From F1-120-MAGs238 sp964484185 (GTDB lineage Bacteria > Planctomycetota > Phycisphaerae > Phycisphaerales > UBA1924), in NCBI GenBank assembly GCA_964484185.1, contig CAZAEQ010000074.1, positions 1 through 9,894 of the forward strand: DNA of 9,894 nt, in the 5' to 3' direction. The notes beneath the pieces are model-generated. The model was not told where the DNA came from. It saw only the letters and a program-made list of their open reading frames with translations, and made no database searches. Below, one piece after another: positions 1 to 7,287 of the stretch (the stretch's first letter is position 1; each line of letters begins with the position of its first letter). The position numbers and the translations under genes were made by a program.

Positions 1-749
1 ACTTCGTGGTGGTTTCCTTTGGGGACGGGCGTCACGTTCTTACACGGGTTCTTGATCGCTTGGCCGATCGGGTTGGGAACGGGCCGCTCGGTTCCGAGAT
101 GGCTGTTCGGCTTGAACCCGATGCGGACCTGCACCGGCGAGTCGCGCTTCGGCGAACCGATCGATTCAAGCTGCTTGTTCCACTCGTCGCACTTTTGCTT
201 CGTGCCGAAGCGGACCTTTGCCGCCTCCTTCGGGAATTCCTTCCCGAGGAAGTCCAGCACCTTCTGCGACTCCGCCGTGCCGCCCGCGTATTCGATGCCC
301 GCGTAGATGTCTTCCGTTTTTTCGCCGAAGATGGTCATGTCGACCAGCTGCGGTTCGCGGACTGGCGTCGGGACGCCTTCGAAAAATCGCACCGGCCGCA
401 AGCAGACATATAAGTCGAGTAGTTGCCGAAGCGCGACATTCAGCGAGCGGATGCCGCCGCCGACGGGAGTGGTGAGGGGGCCCTTGATGCCGACGAGGTA
501 TTTGCGAAAGGCGGTGAGGGTTTCTTCAGGCAGCCAGTTGCCGGTCGAGTTAAAGGCCTTTTCGCCGGCGAGGACTTCCTGCCAGGTGATCTTGCGGGTG
601 TTGTTGTAGGCCTTGGCGACCGCGGCATCCATCACGCGGACGGAGGCTTTCCAGATGTCCGGGCCCGTGCCATCGCCTTCGATGAAGGGGATGATGGGGT
701 CGTTGGGAACCGAGAGACCGGACGATGTCATGGTGATTGAGGTTGGCAT
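1..749 (-). CDS. icd: Isocitrate dehydrogenase, NADP-type (5' part, cut by window edge)
   Basis: Catalyses oxidative decarboxylation of isocitrate to 2-oxoglutarate in the TCA cycle (cytoplasm). Reading the minus strand from the ATG at 749-747 gives 249 codons with no stop. Family signatures seen: NDPIIPFIEGDGTGPDIW near residues 16-33, KGPLTTPVGGGIRSLNVALR at 89-108 (contains the substrate-contacting Ser/Asn/Arg set and the serine that AceK phosphorylates in E. coli), DLYVCLRPVR at 112-121, and EDIYAGIE at 146-153 with the catalytic Tyr. About 20 extra residues lie after that block compared with E. coli Icd. Odd points: the position matching substrate-binding Arg153 of E. coli is Gly (codon 326-324), and the last ~30 codons before the window edge lose the near-invariant LVHKGNIMKF pattern (here PVPKGNHHE), which suggests sequence error or decay. 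An alternative ATG lies at 731; neither start has an SD. The family call is firm; whether the copy is intact is not. Confidence 0.93.
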   Translation of the reverse strand, partial: MPTSITMTSSGLSVPNDPIIPFIEGDGTGPDIWKASVRVMDAAVAKAYNNTRKITWQEVLAGEKAFNSTGNWLPEETLTAFRKYLVGIKGPLTTPVGGGIRSLNVALRQLLDLYVCLRPVRFFEGVPTPVREPQLVDMTIFGEKTEDIYAGIEYAGGTAESQKVLDFLGKEFPKEAAKVRFGTKQKCDEWNKQLESIGSPKRDSPVQVRIGFKPNSHLGTERPVPNPIGQAIKNPCKNVTPVPKGNHHE

Positions 750-856
750 AGTCGGGGAGTGTAGTGGGTGGGAGGGGTCGTTAGATCGTGGAATAGACAG
801 GCTGAGTTGAGGGAGCCCGAGGCGTCAGAAAGCGGCTTGAACCTGCCAAAGGGGTT

Positions 857-888
857 GGTGCTTGTTCAGAGGCAAACACCTCTTTTTG
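857..888 (+). other. Leader hairpin with T-run upstream of the MASE1-like gene
   Basis: AGAGG (868-872) pairs with CCTCT (879-883) across a 6-base loop and runs straight into TTTTT (883-887), a weak intrinsic-terminator shape on the plus strand. An overlapping alternative pairs GGTG (857-860) with CACC (877-880) and TTG (862-864) with CAA (873-875), and the two folds cannot form together. It lies about 110 bases before the ATG at 998, between divergent genes. No plus-strand gene upstream needs terminating, so if it acts it would be as an attenuator in the leader. Short stems make chance occurrence quite possible. Confidence 0.25.
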
Positions 889-997
889 CAGCATTATCGA
901 TAGTCTGCCAGTTCATTGCTTGTAACACACAGGTGAATCTGCTAGGGTGCAGCAGACCAACGTGAAGTTGATCCCGCCGGTGGTATTTGAGATAAGA

Positions 998-2365
998 ATG
1001 GCAAACGTACCCCAATTTTCTCAGGGACTACCAACTGGATCACCGGCTGGATCACCGGCCGGATCACCACCTGGGTATTCATCGGGATCATCGCGCGGTG
1101 CGATTGGGGGCGGTCAAGCTGAGCCGCCGCACTGGGGAAAATCGGAACGTGAGTCACCGGGATCGGGGCATGAGTCCGAGCCGGTTCCTGCCGCGACTGT
1201 TCGAGAACTGATATTGACGCCGATCTTCGCCATTGTGGTGTATGCGGTGGTTGTCAAGCTGATTCGATTGGTGAGCTTTCCATCTGATACACATGCATCC
1301 ACGCTGTTGCCTGGGCTTGGTATCGGATGCGCGATCATCATCGTGCAGCGAACCAGAACACTGCAAATAATGGCGGCGGTCGGCGTCTTTCTCGCGGCGA
1401 TGTACATGAGCCTGGGGCCCGGCGGCGTGAAATCTGATGCAGTTCCGGTGGTCGGATTTGTGCTTGGCAAAGTGATTCGAGCTGCCCGACCGCCTGAGTG
1501 GCTTACCAGTGGAGCAGTCTGGATTGCGTTGATTGATTCCATCTCGCCGATTGTCGCGGGATTTCTATATTGCAAACTGGTGAAAATCGACCGCTTCCGC
1601 GGCACCCTTCTCAACATCATTCTGCTGCTCATCCCGGTGCTTTTCTGTGTATCACTCCTGAGCACCATTTCGCAGATGTTGGTGCAATATGGCTTGCACG
1701 GTGTTGAGAGCGATGGGATTGCATGGCGAGCGTGGGCGATTGTGGGGCTGGCACAGATCGCGGGAGGGGTGCTGTTCGTGCCGCCAGTGCTGGGAATTGC
1801 TGACGAATTGAAGAAACGCAGAAGTGGTGCGGGCAAAGCTGAGTGGAGCGAATTTCCGCTGGAACTGGCTGGTCTGGTTGCGGTGGCGGCGGCGACGTCG
1901 ATTGGGATATTTGTCGTGATGCCGCCGAGCGGGGTGTATTTTGTGGCGTTGATGCTGATCCCGATTGCGGTGCTGATCGGTGCGGCAGTTCGGACAAACT
2001 GGGCTGGAGTTGGAATCGTGGGGCTGGCGATCGCGACAGTTGCCGCGTGGAGTCAGAGTACCGACTCAGGCGTGTGGCATGCGGTTGGCGGAAGTGCTGC
2101 GGAACAGGCATTGACGTTACAGATGTATCTGCTGTTTGCGATTTCGATGGCGCTGGTTCTGGCGGGAAGTACGAATGATCGGGCGACAAAGAGTTCATTG
2201 AGCATGGTTGAGCACCTGCACCAGGAGCGGAAAATCGAAGAGATGCAACTCGCAGACCGGCTGATCTGCGTGAAAGAACCGATTGAAACCGGCCAGGCAC
2301 GGGAAGAGTTCAAGGCGGCTGTGCAACCCGCGCGAAAATGGAATCCATCGGAGAAGCCGGAATGA
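998..2365 (+). CDS. MASE1-like multi-spanning membrane sensor protein lacking an output domain
   Basis: Predicted 455-residue integral membrane protein. Residues ~1-65 are a soluble Gly/Pro/Ser-rich segment. From residue ~72 to ~391 there are about 9-11 hydrophobic segments. The end of this region, LTLQMYLLFAISMALVLAGS from residue 372 followed by a short charged stretch, and the preceding YFVALMLIPIAVLIGAAVR pattern resemble MASE1, a membrane sensory domain normally fused to kinases or GGDEF proteins. After it only ~60 residues remain, Glu/Lys-rich and partly helical (EHLHQERKIEEMQ), with no kinase, GGDEF or other catalytic domain. Its TGA overlaps the next gene's ATG, so it is probably co-translated with the hybrid kinase and may be its membrane partner (inference). 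Start: I chose ATG 998, which lacks an SD. An in-frame GTG at 947 has AGGTGA at 931-936, ten bases upstream, and would add 17 residues. The MASE1 assignment is by pattern only. Confidence 0.72.
   Translation: MANVPQFSQGLPTGSPAGSPAGSPPGYSSGSSRGAIGGGQAEPPHWGKSERESPGSGHESEPVPAATVRELILTPIFAIVVYAVVVKLIRLVSFPSDTHASTLLPGLGIGCAIIIVQRTRTLQIMAAVGVFLAAMYMSLGPGGVKSDAVPVVGFVLGKVIRAARPPEWLTSGAVWIALIDSISPIVAGFLYCKLVKIDRFRGTLLNIILLLIPVLFCVSLLSTISQMLVQYGLHGVESDGIAWRAWAIVGLAQIAGGVLFVPPVLGIADELKKRRSGAGKAEWSEFPLELAGLVAVAAATSIGIFVVMPPSGVYFVALMLIPIAVLIGAAVRTNWAGVGIVGLAIATVAAWSQSTDSGVWHAVGGSAAEQALTLQMYLLFAISMALVLAGSTNDRATKSSLSMVEHLHQERKIEEMQLADRLICVKEPIETGQAREEFKAAVQPARKWNPSEKPE
1037..1072 (+). repeat. Three 12-bp tandem repeats inside the MASE1-like gene
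   Basis: GGATCACCGGCT, GGATCACCGGCC and GGATCACCACCT follow one another in frame, coding Gly-Ser-Pro-Ala, Gly-Ser-Pro-Ala and Gly-Ser-Pro-Pro in the disordered N-terminal segment. Being multiples of three, copy-number changes would keep the frame. Confidence 0.85.
2350..2365 (+). promoter_or_regulatory. SD site and ATGA stop-start overlap (translational coupling)
   Basis: GGAG at 2350-2353 lies 8 bases before ATG 2362-2364, and that ATG shares bases with the upstream TGA (2363-2365). This decides the kinase start in preference to the upstream in-frame ATG at 2338, since the protein from 2362 begins with a classical signal peptide. It also implies the two proteins are made in linked amounts. 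Confidence 0.75.
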
Positions 2366-5214
2366 GGCGGCGGTGTATATTGAATGTGTTAGCCCTGATG
2401 CTGAGCATCTTTGCATCTTGCAGTGTGATGGCACAATCTGCGCAGACGCCGCCGCCGATAGCTCCAGTGGAACAATTTGGGCTGGGCATATTTCGTCCAG
2501 AAGTGCACAATGGGATTGAGATTGATGAAATCAATCAGCGTGAATATGCACTCTCGATGTTCAGGGCTGCGGCCAAAGCGGTGAACCTGGATTTTTCGGT
2601 GTATACGCACATCGAAGACAATGATGAAGTGGCTGGGCTGAAGTCAGGCAAGATGAAGTTTGTCGGCCCGGTCCCGGTCGTTGAAGGTCGGCTCAAGCAC
2701 ATGGAGATGACTGAGCCAATTCTGGTGGCCAAAGGAGCGGCGTTTTACAGGACAGGTTCGCCGCGGCTTTCGAATTCTGAGCAGCTTAAGGGCAAGCGGG
2801 TTGGCGTGGCCATGTGGGGATCAGGGCATCAATGGTGCCTAGAGCGTCAGGTTGCGGTGCTGGTGCGGGCATCGCTCAAAGAAGCGTTGCAGGACTTAAA
2901 AGATGGCAAGCTTGATTATGTCATCACGACGGAAATCGCCGGTGCGATGGCGGTCGAGAAGCTGAAAATTACGGGCATTCGGCACGCGGTTCTTGAAGAT
3001 GGAAAAGTGCTGCGTGCGTATGCGTTCGGGGCGTTGCCGGAGAACGATGCACTGCGAAAGAAAATCGATGAGGGGCTTCGACTGATCAGACAGTCTGGCG
3101 AAGCTGATATGTTGTATGACAAATTTGTCGCGCCATATCAGGCCCGCGATAGTGGGTCGGCGGTTTCTCTGACGGTGGCAGCATGGGCTGGTGGCCTCTT
3201 GCTTGCGGCGTCGGCGGCCGGTGCGATGGCATATGCGACTACGCGTAATCGATTGAAGCGCCGTTCCGCTGACCTGTTGGAAAGTCAGGAACACTACCGA
3301 CTGATGACTGAGAATCTGTCTGGGGTGACCTATCGCTATCTTGAGCACGAGTCGGGCAGGCGTGTGTTGCTTTCGGCAAATTCGCTCTTTCCGATCTGGC
3401 AGGAAGTGTTTCCGGAGTTCAGACTCGAGAACGTGTTTGGCGATGGCATCAGAAGTGGTGTGCATCCTGAAGATGTCAGGCGGCTGGATGAAGCTCTGCA
3501 CGAATCACGCCGGAACAATCGTCCAGTCGAGGTGGAATTCCGGCTGCTCGATGTGAACAAGGTCTATCACTGGATACATGCCCGCTCGTTTGCAACCAGC
3601 CACGCGGAGGGATTGGTGTGGCAGGGCATACTTCTCGATGTTACGCATCAGCGCCAACTTGCATCATCTTTGCATGAGAGCGAAGTGAAATTCAAGGAGA
3701 TCGTCGAGCATTGCCACGATGGGATTCTCGCGGTCAATCGCCCCAATGGTGTGGTTGTTGAGGCAAATTCCGCAGCGGCACTGGCGTTGCGGATTGAGCG
3801 CGACAATCTCCTTGGCAAGTCGATCTGCGACCTGGTGCCGGAGCTGACTGAGGCCATCGAGTCGGAAGCGGGCGAGGCGGTAGAACTGAAAGTGAACTAC
3901 CGACCGGCTTCGTCTGAGGTGCGGGATCTTGAAATTCGAATCAAGTCCATGGAGTTTGGCGGGCGCAAGGCGGCAGTGATTGTCTTGCGCGATGTTTCGG
4001 TGCGGGAGCAATTGGCACGGGAGCGCGCGCGTATTGAAACAGAAATGGCGCGGACTCAGAAGCTCGAGGGGCTTGGCGTGATGGCCGGTGGAATTGCCCA
4101 CGATTTTAATAACATACTGGTTGGAATACTCGGAAATCTTTCACTTGCGCAGCGTCAGATTGACGCGAAATCCGCGGCGTATGAAACTCTTAAACTCGTG
4201 CAGCGGGCCGCGGGGCGGGCTGCAGATTTAACCTCCAAACTGCTGGCATATTCAGGTGGCTCGGCGGTTGAGCGAATCCCGTTTGACCTGCGCAAGTGGC
4301 TTCTGTCCTCACGCGATCATCTTGAGGTGGCTTCGGGAAGGCGTTCAACGCTCGCGATCACCGCGCCGCCGCAACAGGTTGTTGTTCTGGGTGATGAGGT
4401 GCAGATTGAACAGGTTGTGGTAAATCTCGTTCGCAATGCCACTGAAGCAATTACGCACGATAGCGGCAAGATTGAAGTTGTGCTTCAGACCATTGTGCTC
4501 GATGGCTCGCGTCCTCAGGGGCTTATCGGCCTGGATGTACCGCCGCCCGGGGAGTATGCCAAGCTGAGCGTCAAAGACAATGGAACTGGAATCTCGCACG
4601 AAGTGCTGCAGAAGATGTTCGAGCCGTTTATGACAACGAAGTTCGCCGGGCGCGGACTTGGGCTAGCTGCAAGCCTGGGCATTGTCCGAGCTCATGGCGG
4701 GTATCTCAGGATAGATACTGCTGTCGGAACGGGCACTGAGTTCGTCGTGCTCATTCCATTGGCGGCCCGCCTCGATGATCGAGTTGTAGAACCGAAAGCT
4801 GCGAAGGTCGAAGCATCGAACCAGCTTCGGCGGACAGTTCTTGTTGTAGATGACGAGCAACTGGTGCGTGTTACATTGAGCGCCATGCTTCGATCTATCT
4901 CGGCTTCGACGATTGAAGCTGAGAGTGGCGACGCTGCTCTTGAATTGCTCAGAGCTGGAATGCTGCCTGATTGTTTGCTGCTTGATATGACCATGCCTGG
5001 AAAAGATGGCCTTAAGACATTGCAGGAAATCCGCATGTTCCTGCCGGAACTGCCGGTTATTCTCTGCAGCGGGTTCACGCAGTCAGCGCTCACGCCGCAG
5101 ATTGCGGCAGACACAAAGGTGAGTTTCCTGGCCAAGCCCTACACAGTTGATGATCTGGCGGCTGAAATCGAACGTATCACGGCGAAGGCGCCATCGAAGT
5201 CAGTGTCGGCATGA
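2362..5214 (+). CDS. Hybrid sensor histidine kinase: periplasmic solute-binding, PAS-PAS, kinase core, receiver
   Basis: A 950-residue membrane-bound phosphorelay protein. In order: signal peptide (residues 1-24, Arg-rich then hydrophobic, likely cut after VMA). Family-3 type solute-binding domain ~36-258 (VVEGRLKHMEMTEPI retains the usual ligand Arg; LKGKRVGVAMWGSG; LKDGKLDYVIT). Transmembrane helix ~270-294. PAS ~311-430, ending WQGILLDVT. Second PAS ~440-545, then a coiled linker. Phosphoacceptor block GGIAHDFNNIL with His580. ATP-binding domain with N-box Asn688/Asn692, DNGTG 739-743 and GRGLGL 763-768. Receiver with acidic pair Asp830-Asp831, phosphoacceptor Asp875 (LLLDMTMPG), Ser903 and Lys925. 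All catalytic residues appear present. It would sense a small periplasmic ligand, probably amino-acid-like by family analogy, autophosphorylate on His580 and pass phosphate to Asp875. There is no DNA-binding domain, and no HPt protein or separate response regulator is nearby, so the final target is unknown. It converges with aroA, 45 bases apart, with no clear terminator between them. Confidence 0.93.
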   Translation: MRRRCILNVLALMLSIFASCSVMAQSAQTPPPIAPVEQFGLGIFRPEVHNGIEIDEINQREYALSMFRAAAKAVNLDFSVYTHIEDNDEVAGLKSGKMKFVGPVPVVEGRLKHMEMTEPILVAKGAAFYRTGSPRLSNSEQLKGKRVGVAMWGSGHQWCLERQVAVLVRASLKEALQDLKDGKLDYVITTEIAGAMAVEKLKITGIRHAVLEDGKVLRAYAFGALPENDALRKKIDEGLRLIRQSGEADMLYDKFVAPYQARDSGSAVSLTVAAWAGGLLLAASAAGAMAYATTRNRLKRRSADLLESQEHYRLMTENLSGVTYRYLEHESGRRVLLSANSLFPIWQEVFPEFRLENVFGDGIRSGVHPEDVRRLDEALHESRRNNRPVEVEFRLLDVNKVYHWIHARSFATSHAEGLVWQGILLDVTHQRQLASSLHESEVKFKEIVEHCHDGILAVNRPNGVVVEANSAAALALRIERDNLLGKSICDLVPELTEAIESEAGEAVELKVNYRPASSEVRDLEIRIKSMEFGGRKAAVIVLRDVSVREQLARERARIETEMARTQKLEGLGVMAGGIAHDFNNILVGILGNLSLAQRQIDAKSAAYETLKLVQRAAGRAADLTSKLLAYSGGSAVERIPFDLRKWLLSSRDHLEVASGRRSTLAITAPPQQVVVLGDEVQIEQVVVNLVRNATEAITHDSGKIEVVLQTIVLDGSRPQGLIGLDVPPPGEYAKLSVKDNGTGISHEVLQKMFEPFMTTKFAGRGLGLAASLGIVRAHGGYLRIDTAVGTGTEFVVLIPLAARLDDRVVEPKAAKVEASNQLRRTVLVVDDEQLVRVTLSAMLRSISASTIEAESGDAALELLRAGMLPDCLLLDMTMPGKDGLKTLQEIRMFLPELPVILCSGFTQSALTPQIAADTKVSFLAKPYTVDDLAAEIERITAKAPSKSVSA

Positions 5215-5259
5215 TACGGGCACGATACACACAAGAGTTGGGCACGATTCAGTACTGAC

Positions 5260-6681
5260 TCAGGCCTGATACAACTTGGCCCAGTCTGACCAGAATGTCG
5301 GATACGTCTTGGCAACACATGCAGGGTTGTTGATCCAGACGTTGGGACGACGAAGACCAATGAGCGCAAGGGCCATCGCCATGCGATGATCGTCGTAGGT
5401 TTCAAATTCCACCGGCGCAACTGTGCGGGAACAGTCAATTCCGTTTGCTGGCGGCGTCAATCTCATAACATCCAGATCGCCATCGACCGGGCTTTCGATT
5501 TGGACGCCAATCTTGGCAAGCTCGTTGGTGAGTGCCGCGACGCGGTCTGTTTCTTTGACTCGTAATGTGCGAACGCCGCGGATGATGCTGGGACGCTTCG
5601 CAAAGCTGGCGATTGCGGCGAGGGTCATGACTGCATCTGGCATGCGAGCCATATCGACGTGAAGGGCTGAAATGTCGTCATCGTTTCCGTGGACGGTGAA
5701 TCGATCCGCGCCGGTGAGGACTTCGCTGCCGCATTGTTCGAGGAGTTTTGCGAAACCGGCATCGCCTTGCGTCGAATTGATCGGTACACCTTCAATAGCA
5801 CATCGAGCGCCGGGAACAAGTGCGGCGGCGGCCCAGAAATAGGTTGCGCCGCTGGCATCGGCTTCAGTGACATATTCAAAGGCTGGCAGGTGCGGATCAA
5901 CGCTGTTCATCGGGCCCACTCGCAACACTCGCATGTCCTCGCTGGTGCGTAGATGGGCGCCAAGCTGCTCAAGCAGGCTGAGTGTCATTTCAATGTACGA
6001 TGGACTGGTAATGTGGCCGGTCAGTCGAAGCGTGACTCCGCCCTGCAGGAATGGACCGAGCAGGAGTAATGCGGAAATGAACTGACTTGACTGCGTTGGC
6101 GGCATATCAAGTCGAATGCTTCGAATGGGCTCGCCGTGTGATCTGATCTTGATGGGAGGACAACCGGGCTTGCCGCCGCTGAGATATTCCACTTCGCCGC
6201 CAGCCTGACGCAACGCCTGGACAAGTTCGGCGATGGGGCGTTCACGCATTCGCTGATCGCCATCAATGACAATTGGGAACTGAGAAAGTAACGCGGCGGC
6301 TGAGAGGAATCGTGTGGCTGTACCGGCGTTTCCAAGGTTGAGTTCAGCGCCCTGTTTCCACTCGCCGTTGACGCCGGTGACTCGCAAGTCGGGTTCGATA
6401 GATGTGCCGCTGGCGGGCTCTATGGTTTCAATTGAGGCGCCCAGGGCGGAGACGGCGGTGATCATCCGCTGAGCATCCTGGGCCTGAATTAAAGGTCTGC
6501 GAATGATGCTTGTGCCGCGGGCCAGAGAGGCCAGAAGCAACGCGCGGTTGGTCAGGCTCTTCGATCCGGGTGGTCTGATCGTGATATTAAATGGGTGCAG
6601 AGTCTGGCCGGCGGGGGCAATCGGGGTGATTGCAAGCCGCGGCGGGAAACGATCAAGGGGCTGACTAAGGAGAGAAAGCAC
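5260..6681 (-). CDS. aroA: 3-phosphoshikimate 1-carboxyvinyltransferase (EPSP synthase)
   Basis: Joins phosphoenolpyruvate to shikimate-3-phosphate, the sixth step of the shikimate pathway to chorismate and aromatic amino acids (cytoplasm; the glyphosate target). Seen with the GTG 6681 start (473 residues): PPGSKSLTNRALLLA near 37-51, LGNAGTATRFLSAA ~116-129, MRERPI, SSQFISALLLLGP, EADASGATYFWAAAA, MPDAVMTLAAIASFAK, LRVKETDRVAALTNEL, YDDHRMAMALALIGL and the C-terminal CVAKTYPTFW. Catalytic and substrate positions (PGSKS Lys, VKETDR Glu and Arg, DDHRM) are kept. The residue after NAGTATR is Phe where E. coli has Pro101. The frame stays open back to an ATG at 6825 (521 residues), but the family needs only ~430 residues, the extra N-terminus looks unlike any domain, and a strong SD sits just before GTG 6681, so I chose that start. 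Same strand as the GroES-like gene upstream; co-transcription is possible. Confidence 0.95.
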   Translation of the reverse strand: MLSLLSQPLDRFPPRLAITPIAPAGQTLHPFNITIRPPGSKSLTNRALLLASLARGTSIIRRPLIQAQDAQRMITAVSALGASIETIEPASGTSIEPDLRVTGVNGEWKQGAELNLGNAGTATRFLSAAALLSQFPIVIDGDQRMRERPIAELVQALRQAGGEVEYLSGGKPGCPPIKIRSHGEPIRSIRLDMPPTQSSQFISALLLLGPFLQGGVTLRLTGHITSPSYIEMTLSLLEQLGAHLRTSEDMRVLRVGPMNSVDPHLPAFEYVTEADASGATYFWAAAALVPGARCAIEGVPINSTQGDAGFAKLLEQCGSEVLTGADRFTVHGNDDDISALHVDMARMPDAVMTLAAIASFAKRPSIIRGVRTLRVKETDRVAALTNELAKIGVQIESPVDGDLDVMRLTPPANGIDCSRTVAPVEFETYDDHRMAMALALIGLRRPNVWINNPACVAKTYPTFWSDWAKLYQA

Positions 6682-6686
6682 ACATC

Positions 6687-6693
6687 TCACCTC
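6687..6693 (-). promoter_or_regulatory. Ribosome binding site that sets the aroA start
   Basis: GAGGTGA on the minus strand matches seven bases of the anti-SD complement and ends 5 bases before GTG 6681-6679; the GAGG core is 8 bases away. The nearer ATG at 6685 is out of frame with aroA. Confidence 0.65.
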
Positions 6694-6815
6694 AGCGGGC
6701 ACTACACCGCCGAGGCCCTGTTCCACACACATCTGCCAGAAAATCCAGAATCTGAGCAAACGGAAGGCTTTGAAACTACCAGGCTCCGCCCGGTTTACAC
6801 CACGTATGTATCTGT

Positions 6816-6837
6816 ACGCCGGCACTTTGCCCGGCGT
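6816..6837 (-). other. GC-rich hairpin just after the GroES-like gene
   Basis: ACGCCGG and CCGGCGT form a perfect 7-bp stem with an 8-base loop, beginning 14 bases after the stop of the GroES-like gene. No T-run follows on the minus strand, so it is not a standard intrinsic terminator. It may stabilise the mRNA 3' end or slow transcription before aroA. It would lie across the start of the over-long aroA frame, which also argues for the internal aroA start. Confidence 0.5.
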
Positions 6838-6851
6838 TCCATCAGAAATAT

Positions 6852-7193
6852 TCAGTTTTGCGATTCACGACGAATTATTGCCACCACATCTTCGACTGGA
6901 ATGACGAAAAGTCGGTTGTCTGTATCAAGGTCTACCGGAATGGCGTTCTTTGGGTTGAAGAGCACGCGGTCGTATTTTTCGAGAGAGTAATCAGCATCAC
7001 GCTCGATTTGAGTCGAAATGGCAATGACGCGCCCGGTAATTGTGGGAATTTCAATCTTGTCAGGGAGGTGAATGCCCGCCCGGGTTTGCTTCTTATCTTC
7101 GTCTTTACGTATCAAGACCCGCTTACCAACTGGCTCGACGACTTCGAGCACCTTTGGCTTGTTTCTGGACTTGGGCGACTCGCTCTGGCTCAT
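6852..7193 (-). CDS. GroES / Cpn10-family co-chaperonin homologue, divergent
   Basis: A 113-residue protein. Residues 1-14 are a polar extension (MSQSESPKSRNKPK), followed by a Cpn10 barrel: EPVGKRVLIRKDE, a mobile-loop region with RAGIHLPDK, TGRVIAIS, then EKYDRVLFNPK and a C-terminal RLFVIPVEDVVAII matching the family end (EEVLIMSESDILAI in E. coli GroES). The GroEL-contact tripeptide, Ile-Val-Leu in GroES, reads Ile-His-Leu here. The segment corresponding to the roof loop (STQIERDADYSLEKYD) is a few residues shorter than in E. coli. GroES normally caps GroEL during protein folding, but no groEL lies beside it, so this may be a secondary paralogue. Start ATG 7193 has no SD. Divergent from apt and upstream of aroA on the same strand. 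No CIRCE-type (HrcA) operator is visible in the 94-base upstream gap. Confidence 0.85.
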   Translation of the reverse strand: MSQSESPKSRNKPKVLEVVEPVGKRVLIRKDEDKKQTRAGIHLPDKIEIPTITGRVIAISTQIERDADYSLEKYDRVLFNPKNAIPVDLDTDNRLFVIPVEDVVAIIRRESQN

Positions 7194-7287
7194 GTCAGGA
7201 ATGGTATGCCGATGGCAAGTTTGCAGGGAAGAGTTGAATCGCTATCCTAGGAGAGTCTCGGGATTTCACTTATTGGAACTACTGCCG
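7194..7287. promoter_or_regulatory. Divergent intergenic region between the GroES-like gene and apt
   Basis: These 94 bases must hold the start signals of both genes unless transcription comes from further away. No convincing -35/-10 pair is visible. The best plus-strand candidate, TTGCAG 7221-7226 and TATCCT 7243-7248 with a 16-base spacer, is weak. Two small palindromes, TCCTAGGA (7245-7252) and GAGAGTCTC (7251-7259), adjoin there. Confidence 0.35.

Noticed and set aside
6..413. 135-codon open frame on the plus strand
   Set aside because: Antisense to icd, whose minus-strand product matches a well-known family.
1114..1836. 240-codon open frame on the minus strand
   Set aside because: It lies wholly antisense to the membrane sensor gene, has no recognisable motif and reads as low-complexity Ser/Thr/Arg sequence, typical of a shadow frame in GC-rich DNA.
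1629..2300. 223-codon open frame on the minus strand
   Set aside because: Antisense to the same sensor gene; Ser/Pro/Arg/Gln-rich composition without family features.
5200..5275. Terminator between the convergent kinase gene and aroA
   Set aside because: Only short palindromes (CAGTACTG, TCAGGCCTGA) and a repeated GGGCACGAT are present; no stem with a T-run on either strand.
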